Source: Trema orientale (lineage: Eukaryota > Streptophyta > Magnoliopsida > Rosales > Cannabaceae). Taken from it: a DNA stretch of 64,000 nucleotides. The stretch covers positions 742,429 through 806,428 of the forward strand of contig JXTC01000011.1 in the NCBI GenBank assembly GCA_002914845.1, written 5' to 3'. Of the stretch, positions 55,563 to 64,000 are shown in pieces (the first letter of the stretch is position 1; each line of letters starts with the position of its first letter). The notes below the pieces were generated by a model. That model saw only the letters and a list, made by a program, of their open reading frames with translations. It did not search any database and was not told where the DNA came from. A program made the position numbers and the translations under genes.

Positions 55563-58500
55563 ATGGCTCCGGCTATGTCGGAGAGAATGGAGCTGGCCAA
55601 GCTCTGTAGCTCTCGTGACTGGTCCAAGGCCATCAGAATCCTTGACTCGTTGCTCTCTCGGTCTTGTGCCATCCAAGACCTCTGGTTCGTCTCTTTGTTT
55701 CGTTCTTACTCTTTCTTTTTTCCGATTTCAAGGTCTTCCGATCTTCGAAAATGGCGTTCGATTGATTTGTAACTTTGAATAATGTTACTTTTTTTTTTTC
55801 TTGGTCTCAGCAATCGAGCATTTTGCTATAGCCAATTGGAGCTGCACAAGCACGTGATTAAGGATTGCGACAAGGCGCTTCAGCTTGACCCTACGCCTCT
55901 CCAAGCGTACATTCTCAAAGGTATTTTTCTTGATCATTTCTCCATTTCTTTTTGTGTAAAATTTAGGCTCAATTCGAGTATCAAACTTATGTTTTTTCTT
56001 GTAATTTTCCTGCTTTTGATCATGAATAATAAGTTTAGGGTAGGTTTAAAATTATGGATTTGACTTGTGAATTTAGTCACCTTGTGTTCCTTTGTTGATT
56101 ATCCTTTAGTTTAAATTGCAAGACATACTACGATGGAATTGTATAGTGCCCTTGTATAGTGCCTTTGAGCGTGTATTTTAGCGTCTGTGAGTAATCTCGG
56201 AGTCTCGAATTTGAGGATTTGCAAGATGACATGAAGCTCATTTCCCGTTCGGATGTTTGTTCTTTGAAATAATAGCTTTATGTCACGGACTAAAGCTGCT
56301 TCTTGTCGTTAATCTTTAAGGAATAGGACTTTCAGTTTATGATACTTTAGAGAAGTCCTTGTGAAAATTTTGTGCCTTTTCAACCGTAAGAGGCTGCTTT
56401 GTATATGTTGGTATGAGAAAGTACGGGATAAATAAGAATCAAGAACACAATCACAACAACTGTTTTAACCGCTGTGTTTGATGTTAAGCCTTGCCGTTAC
56501 TACTTATTTTGTGCTTAAATTGGGTGGAAAAAAAAAAATTGTCTTGTCTGTTATCTAGGTCGCGCATTTTCTGCTTTGGGAAGGAAAGAAGAAGCAGTTC
56601 TTGTTTGGGAGCAAGGCTACGAACATGCTGTGCGTCATTCTGCTGATCTAAAGCAATTGCTAGAACTGGAAGACATTTTGACAGTTGCCAAACAGGAAAA
56701 GAGTTCTGTACGTGAAAATCATGCAATAGAGTCAGGTTCATCTATGCTCGTATCTGAATCAGGGCCTTCTATTAGTGAGAATTCAAGTGAAACTTCTGAG
56801 AATCAAAATCATTTGGATGATCAGTCTAACTCATGTGGTGATTCTAGAGATACATCTGAGGTCCACATTACATCTACGAATAATGTTGATGTCTGCAATG
56901 GAATAAGTGAGAAGGACAGGGGTACAGGACATGTTACTGGCCAAATGAATGGGAATCACAATGTTCCCAATAAATTGAGTTATGAGTCTGAATCATGTGA
57001 TGACTCAAGTGATAAATGTAGTAAATTATCTAGAATTTCTAGCGATTCAAGTCCTTTAACTCAGACTCCTTCTACGATGAGTACTAAATTACAGACACCG
57101 CGTAATGAAGTAAGTGACGAATCTAACAAAAATAAAAAGTTGTGTGTTACCAGAATTTCAAAGACCAAGTCAATAAGTGTTGATTTTCGTCTATCAAGAG
57201 GTATAGCGGAGGTATGTGATAATGCTTTTTCCGAGTGCAATTACTGTTTGCATGTATATTCAGCGTTGTGGAGCATGTGTTCCGTTTAAAAAATGTTCCC
57301 TGTTTTAACAGGTGAATGAAGGAAAATATGCTCATGCTGTAACTATATTTGACCAGGTAATACTTCAGGGCCTTGAGTTATCCATGTCCTTCAAGTGAAA
57401 TTGACATTTGAGAATTTTCCTTCCTCTTGTTTTTTGTTTTTACTTGTACTTTATTCTTTCTCCTTCTTGGGTTGTTGGTTGGTTGGTAGCAATAGCTCAA
57501 GAGATTAATGTGATTAGCTGTAACCAAGCGTTATATACATTGAATTTTCCTTCTATGACATACACAGCTATTGAAAGAGGATCCCAATTATCCTGAGGCA
57601 CTAATAGGGAGAGGGACAGCATTAGCTTTCCAACGAGAACTTGAGGCTGCAATAGCTGATTTTACAAAGGTACTTTGACAATCAATACCTGGAAGCTGTA
57701 AAACCATTTATACAACTCTTCACATAACAGTTGATTTGATTTTTATTTTAGGCCATACAAATAAACCAAGCAGCATGTGAGGCATGGAAGCGGAGAGGAC
57801 AGGCACGAGCTGCCTTAGGGGAATTTCTTGCGGTGAGATATGATGGGCTTACCCTTTGCGTTCCGATCCTGTGTTTCTTTTTAAATTTTGCTTGCTATGA
57901 TTTACACATTCTCATATGGAAAGGACTTTGTTGTTCTTATCGATAATAAATTATTGTTTACGTACGATTGAGATGTGCTTCCAGTGAGAGGACTTATAGG
58001 AAAACTGGAAAGATAATTTTACTGAATCACTATCAACCTGTACTCTTAACAAAAAGTTTTGATTATCAGTACCAAATTAATTATTTCTGAAATAATTATA
58101 GGAATATTCTTTTTGTTACTACCACTCTAGCTTTGACATATATGCATTGCATAAATTTCTTCCAGGCCATTGAAGATTTATCCAATGCATTAGTGTTTGA
58201 ACCAAACTCAGCTGATATTCTACATGAAAGAGGTAACTTTCTTGAAACTTGCCTTTTCAGTTGTGGTTATGACGGTTCTTATGCTCATTTACTTTTATTA
58301 GATGAACTTCTACGGTTAAATATTTCACTTTCTTCTCTTCAATATATGTTATCTTTTGGTTGAGTGTTCTTTATGAAGATGTAACATGATGTTTTATAAG
58401 CTGATACTGAAGGTATCAAAAATTAAAAATATGTGATGTCGGACTCGTAACCTTTTCAATTGCAAGCATGTCACTATTATTTATTTTTCCTGTTTAATTA

Positions 58501-61500
58501 CTGCATTGAAACCATTAGTTATGGGCTAGCAAAAATGGCCATACGTATCACAAACTCCAAGTCACTTATTAAAATGATAGTTAAAGTGATGAGGTTCTTG
58601 AGAGTGCAACTGGGCAATATAATGATCCTTTTTTGCAGGTATTGTTAATTTCAAGTTCAAGGACTTCTGCGCGGCTGTGGAAGACTTATCTACATGTGTG
58701 AAATTTGATAAGGATAATACGTCGGCATACACATATTTGGTGAGTCTGATTAATATCGTTGTTATTAGTCTTANTTTTGGAATTTGATAAAAGTTTGTGC
58801 AGCATTGACCTGACCTGGGTGATACTTGAAATTGTTGATTGAGCATTTTTGGCTTTTTCAGGGTTTGGCCTTTTCTTCAATCGGTGAATATAAGAAGGCT
58901 GAGGAGGCACACCTGAAATCAATTCAACTGGATCGGAATTTCCTTGAGGCATGGGGTCATCTAACTCAGGTATCACTGGGAAACTATGCTTACCCACTAG
59001 GAATGCGTTTCCACCTTACACTAGGATTGCATTCTTGATGTCTACTTGATGTGATTGTCTAGCCTTGATTTGATGGCTGCGTTATTTGTGGCACAATTGT
59101 AGCTTTATGTGGTTTTAGTTGGTGAAGCTCCATATTCACAGTTTTAAAGACGTGTTATCTTATGGATGAGGTTATATATCAATTATGATTTATGTGTATC
59201 TGTTGCAGTTCTATCAAGATATGGCAAACTCAACTAAGGCTTTGGAATGTCTTCATCAAGTTTTACAAATTGACGGAAGGTGAGTGTTGTTCATACAGAT
59301 TCGAGTAATCCATGGTATCAATTGTTGTGTTGATACCCTGCCTGATAATTGACGGAGGTGCCCATGATTGAAGCTTGGGAATACTTAGTAGTCTTAATTC
59401 CTATTGTTAGGTTTTCCAAGGCATATCATTGGCGTGGGCTACTGCTCCATGGATTGGGAGAGCACAGGTATGCTCTATTAAATCAATTGTCATTCTTGAT
59501 AGGAAGAGTATTTATAAAAAACATTTGGAGAACTCAAAATTGAGTTTTGCTGTAAATATGGGTTCCTATGATAGCTAAGGTCAGTGAGAAGCGTCATAAC
59601 TTGGGGGATGATTTAGTGATTTTGGATGACAATCATTGTTTTGCAGCTCTTTTGATGAACCTGTGACATAGGACAGTGTAAGCAAAGGAGAGGAGGAGAG
59701 AAGAGGAAGAAAGAGAAGGAGAGAAGGGAAATCGAACAGTTTGTAATTTCATAAATAATGTTCAAAACATAACTAAGCCTACATATAGAAGGACAAATAA
59801 AAATCCCAAGCCGACAAGGAAACCAGCTCTAAGAATTCAAAGCATAATAAGAACTGTAATCGTTAAAAATAAAATAAAATCTAACTCCTCAAATTAAAAT
59901 GAACTCTACTATCAAGTCCTAATTATCTATATATTGTCCACATCAGCTTCTCTACATATCTTACTTTGGATTTGTGAAAAAACAAATTCATCGTGGAAAA
60001 TGTGCGGAGGGGAGTGCTTTATCAAAGACACAAAGGAATAAAGAGAACCAGTGAAGAGATAGATGGGCAGAGGAACTTACAAAAGAGGGAAAATATTAAA
60101 TTAACAACTGATAAGAACAGCCCATTAACAGAATCTTTTTGTAGGAGTTAATAATGAATAAATTCAACATAAGGGGCAAATATTTGTGGTAATACTATGG
60201 AAATTGAATATGGAAAGTTGTTAATGTATCTATTATCATACTGGTCCTTGACTGAATGTTCTACAATTTATTTTTGATATTTACCATGGTGCATTCAAGT
60301 CGTGATTATCTCTTTACTGTCAGTGGTTTCATAGCCAACTTATAACTTGCAGGAAGGCTATCAAGGATTTGTCAACTGCATTGAGCATTGACAATGCAAA
60401 CATCGAGTGTTTTTATTTGCGTGCTTCGTGCTATCATGCTGTAGGAGAATATAAAGAGGCGGTAATAAGAAATTTTTTTATTTTTTGAGTTTCTTTTACA
60501 GTTGGCTGCATGTTCAGCTGTTACATTGTTTTGTTCGTGACAGGTTAAGGATTATGACGCTGCGCTAGATTTGGAACTAGACTCGATGGATAAGTTTGTA
60601 CTGCAATGCCTGGCCTTTTATCAGGTTAGTCTGATGTAGCATATAGTTTTTGGTTAGTGTAATTTTTTGTAATTACTGAAAACAATGCTTTCAGGTTTTA
60701 TATGACTAACATATCATGCTTCAGGAGATAACAAAAGGGGTATTGAAAATTGCCCTTTTTATTTCAGTTACTTGTTGCAAACTTGGAATTTATGACAATT
60801 TTCAATTTTTTCAGAAAGAGTTAGCTTTGTACACAGCATCCAAGATTTACAACGAATTTAGCGAGTTTGACATTGATGGTGATATTGATCCACTTTTTAA
60901 GGTAATATGGATCTAAATTTATTTGTTGTCATCTGTTTGATTTTCTGTTCTTCACATTTGTGTTTACTACTTGTCTTCAACCTTTCAAATGCAATGTGTG
61001 CTTGGTACGATATGTGATATGAAATAGAAATGGTAATTTTTATGAGAATGGTCAGAAGGTAATTGGATCATCGTTGGGTGTTTGGCTATACTTCAAGTCA
61101 TCTTTGGTGACGCTGTGGACTGGCCATCAGATGATAGATTTTGAGCTTTCACCAAGCCTCAGCTGCAGTTTTGTGCTCAATTCTATATAGGCTTGGTCTC
61201 TAGTATTTAGTAATTAGGAGATCCAAATACCCAAAATTTTTGCGTACAATGTCAATTGCAGCCAAGAAAGAATCAAGGAGGAAAACAATTTTGTTTTTCT
61301 TGTTGACATGGAATCTTTCATTATAGTTTGTTTCTTGCATATCACATCAGATTGGCTCTAGAAAGCATCAAGAAGTGTGAAGGCTACTTATTTACGCTTG
61401 ATCTCAAGTCTAACTGCAATTAAACCACTTTACTCCCCCACTACTCTTTTAATCAGTGTATCACTTCTTATTTAGCATATGAAGATATCTACATAAGTTT

Positions 61501-63517
61501 CTTGCAGCTTCTTGATTGTGTAGTGCTTTGTTAAGTTAGTTTTCTCTTGTTTTCTCCAATTTTTATGCTGATTGCAAGTTATTTAACGAACTTTCAGGAG
61601 TACTGGTGCAAAAGACTGCACCCCAGAAATGTATGTGAAAAAGTTTACAGACAGCCTCCTCTTCGTGAATCTTTGAAGAAGGGCAAGCTTAGGAAGCAAG
61701 ATCTTGTTGTCAATAAGCATAAGACTACTCTTCTCCAGGCTGCTGATTCAATTGGGAAGAAAATCCAATATAATTGCCCTGGCTTCTTACCAAATAGGCG
61801 ACAGGTATTTTACGTTGACTTTCAGATTAAAATTCTCTCCATTTTAGGTTAAAAACTTTTTTCCTTATAATACTTGGAATTGTTTTGATGTCAAAATCTT
61901 AATTTCAATTAAGCATTCAGTTTAAGATATTTGCAGCTTAATACCAGTCATTCATTTTCCGTTTTCCTTGCTCCCCCATTAAAAGCTGAATTACTCGTCA
62001 AAATAAAATCTAGTAATTCCTACCTTTATTTCTGCCCTCTACTATTCTGTTTCTGTCACTTAATTGTTTCTGCTAATTTTGTTAATATATTCCAGCACCG
62101 TATGGCGGGCTTGGCGGCTATTGAAATTGCACAGAAGGTTTCAAAAGCTTGGCGCAAATATATGAATAAAAGTACATCAAAGAATAGTAAGAAAGCACGG
62201 CGAAGGGAAAGAATCAATGTGCCCAGCCAGAATAGAGGGGGTGCTGGTTGTAGTACAAGCGGATACTCAGAGATCACTACTTCATATGGTTCTTTAGAAG
62301 ACAAATCTTTTATCAGTTCTATGATTTCATGGCAAGATGTATACTCTTTAGCTATCAAATGGAGACAAATTTCTGAACCTTGCGATCCTGTTGTGTGGAT
62401 TAACAAGTTAAGGTATTTAACCTTTGTGTTGATTTTGCTTGTTTCTTGTTGATTAAACACAAAATATGCATTTTTTTTTAATGAAATCCTGTGCAATTCA
62501 GCGAAGAGTTCAATGCTGGATTTGGATCTCATACACCTATGGTTCTTGGGCAAGCAAAAGTTGTCCGCTACTACCCAAATTTTGAAAGGTAATGGTTCTA
62601 TTTTACCCAAATTTTGAAATGTAATGGTTCTATTTTGTTTTGGAAAATTCAAACAACTTGACTTGCATTGGAAAACAATTCTCTTTTCTTTTTCTCTTTT
62701 GGGATACTGCAGAACATTAGAGGTCGCAAAGAAGGTCATAAAAGATAAACAGCAAGTATATAACAAGGCAGATGATGTCATTGCTCTTTCCGGAGATGAG
62801 AAGTTGCAAGATGTGAGTTAATGTTTCCTGCTGAGAATGAACATAGTTTGTGCCAAGTTTTTACTTGGATGTTGTTTATCCTAATGACTAGGATTTTTTT
62901 TCTTCCTTTTAATCGGTCTATACCCGTTAAATATTAGGTTTAAATCTCTCTTTTTTTAAGAAAGAGAGATATCACTGCTGCTTCTAAAAGATGGAAGAGC
63001 TTAGATACCATTAATCGAATTGGAGAACTGTGTCATTGGAATCAGCCCCCTTGGAGAAGTTATATTTAAAGTCCATTATACTATGAAAAATATTGTTACC
63101 AAAGAGAATCTACCTATACTACACTGCAACTTGCAGTTTCGCTTTTTCTTGTACTTTCTGGTCGGTTCTATAATAGATGGATTACACAAGGTGGACATTT
63201 CTGCTAACTTATTTATTACCGACCTGCTAATCTTCTCATTTTCTTTCAGATTATGGATGCAAAATCCTGCTCTGATCTATATAGAGCCATTGGTGAGGAC
63301 TTCTGGTTGGCTACCTGGTGTAGCAGCACTGCTTTTGAGGGGTAATACTGTGTAAAATTTAAAGTTTAATGTTTTGGCAATATCAAAGCGTCATGCCTAG
63401 TTACTAGTTGTTTATTATTAATTCAGGAAGCGGCTTGAAGGAACAAGGATTACCCTAGTCAAAATGTATACTTCTCTTCTTTGCCAGCCAACTTCCCTTC
63501 TGCTAGTTTATTTTATA

Positions 63518-63549
<32 letters not shown>

Positions 63550-63707
63550 CCCGAAAAAGAAATTTTTTTTCCATTATGCGTGTAATTCACTTGGAAAATG
63601 TGACTACTTCGTGTAGGGAAGAGCGAGGATTTGACTTTGCAATCAGAACACCTTGTATGCCTTCTAGATGGGATGAGTTTGATGCAGAAATGGCAATGGC
63701 ATGGGAG
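55563..63707 (+). CDS. SRFR1: SRFR1 (suppressor of rps4-RLD1), TPR protein; 3' end outside window
   Basis: Twenty-one exons keep one frame through GT/AG sites: 55563-55684, 55811-55920, 56559-57211, 57312-57356, 57568-57669, 57752-57832, 58166-58232, 58639-58739, 58862-58969, 59209-59279, 59411-59467, 60353-60461, 60544-60624, 60815-60901, 61598-61804, 62096-62412, 62502-62588, 62713-62812, 63250-63341, 63427-63465, 63617-63707. They give 909 codons of an expected 1,050 or so. The start MAPAMSERMELAKLCSSRDW matches the family. Two TPR blocks (exons 1-3 and 4-13) flank a Ser-rich, acidic disordered stretch of about 140 residues encoded by exon 3. Then comes a conserved plant-specific region with FKEYWCKRLHPRNVCEKVYR, CPGFLPNRRQHRMAGLAAIE and EDFWLATWCSSTAFEGKRLE. 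SRFR1 restrains effector-triggered immunity by interacting with EDS1, TNL receptors and TCP factors. No stop or frameshift was found. Confidence 0.95.
59640..60340. other. Large SRFR1 intron 11 with purine-rich, repeat-like insert
   Basis: This intron is 885 bp while its neighbours are short. It holds a purine-rich GGAGAGGAGGAGAGAAGAGG run near 59683 and an AT-rich stretch that could be an old LTR or MITE fragment; no ends were identified. Confidence 0.3.
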
Positions 63708-64000
63708 GTATGTTACTCCACATGTCACATGAGCAAATCAATTTTGATCTAGCATCCACCCATACGGGACTGATTCAAAATTAGTGCATCATGGAAAACC
63801 TTTTCAAAAATTTCCCTTTAGTGCTCTATCAGGTTTTTAGGACTATCCTGTTTCTGTAAACAATAAACGCACAATTGTATCTTTGATTTGGTTCTGAATA
63901 TTGTTTTTGTTAGGTTTTTTAATCCTTGGATACTCATCATGCACCTTTGATAAGTAATATGTGATTATTTAGTTCTCCTTGTTCTGTTATTAGAAGTGTA
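63708..64000 (+). other. SRFR1 intron continuing past the window
   Basis: The donor GTATGTT follows exon 21; no acceptor joining the expected next exon is seen before the window ends. Confidence 0.7.

Overview
This is a plant nuclear window, almost certainly eudicot. It is AT-rich and intron-bearing, full of small DNA-transposon relics, and its genes are best matched from memory by Arabidopsis proteins. I cannot name the species; a woody or Rosales-type genome is only a guess. One assembly gap (39218-39875) and one ambiguous base (58774) are present.

Five real genes are supported, all on the + strand: (1) an intronless SBT1.7/ARA12-type subtilase (8248-10521); (2) a small group-6 (LEA_6/LEA18) late embryogenesis abundant protein (15801-16097) behind an RY/ABRE seed-type promoter; (3) an uncharacterised MAKR/DUF1645-like protein (25793-26986); (4) a four-exon clade-D PP2C phosphatase (31589-34114); (5) a two-exon KAI2 karrikin-receptor-type hydrolase (44598-45652). 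A sixth gene, SRFR1, a TPR regulator of immunity, starts at 55563 and runs off the right edge; 21 exons and 909 codons are visible. These genes are not an operon and share no evident pathway.

The rest is mostly mobile DNA in layers. The left edge (1-1159) is the 3' end of a Helitron with a broken RPA70-like gene and a textbook hairpin plus CTAGT terminus. Long-TIR foldback elements lie near 3.6-4.6, 11.2, 14.0, 16.2, 21.0, 29.2, 47.9 and 54.3-55.2 kb. A deleted Ty1/copia element lies at 16927-19516 on the minus strand. A 5S rRNA-derived sequence with an A-rich tail is at 22.85 kb. An hAT element (37370-40152) with a perfect 8-bp target duplication is nested in an LTR-like block, and its transposase start runs into the assembly gap. 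A smaller hAT-type MITE sits at 43435-44072. A 4-kb composite of degenerate phrase repeats (about 48.7-52.8 kb) contains a fragment of an Ulp1-type C48 peptidase on the minus strand.

The most interesting points are the Helitron end with its cargo, a 175-bp relic of a second subtilase 3 kb upstream of the intact one, the 5S-derived retroposon, the phrase-repeat/Ulp1 element, and a 0.9-kb inverted repeat ending about 350 bp before the SRFR1 start codon. Exon borders were read by eye from GT/AG sites, reading-frame continuity and remembered family sequences; no search was run.
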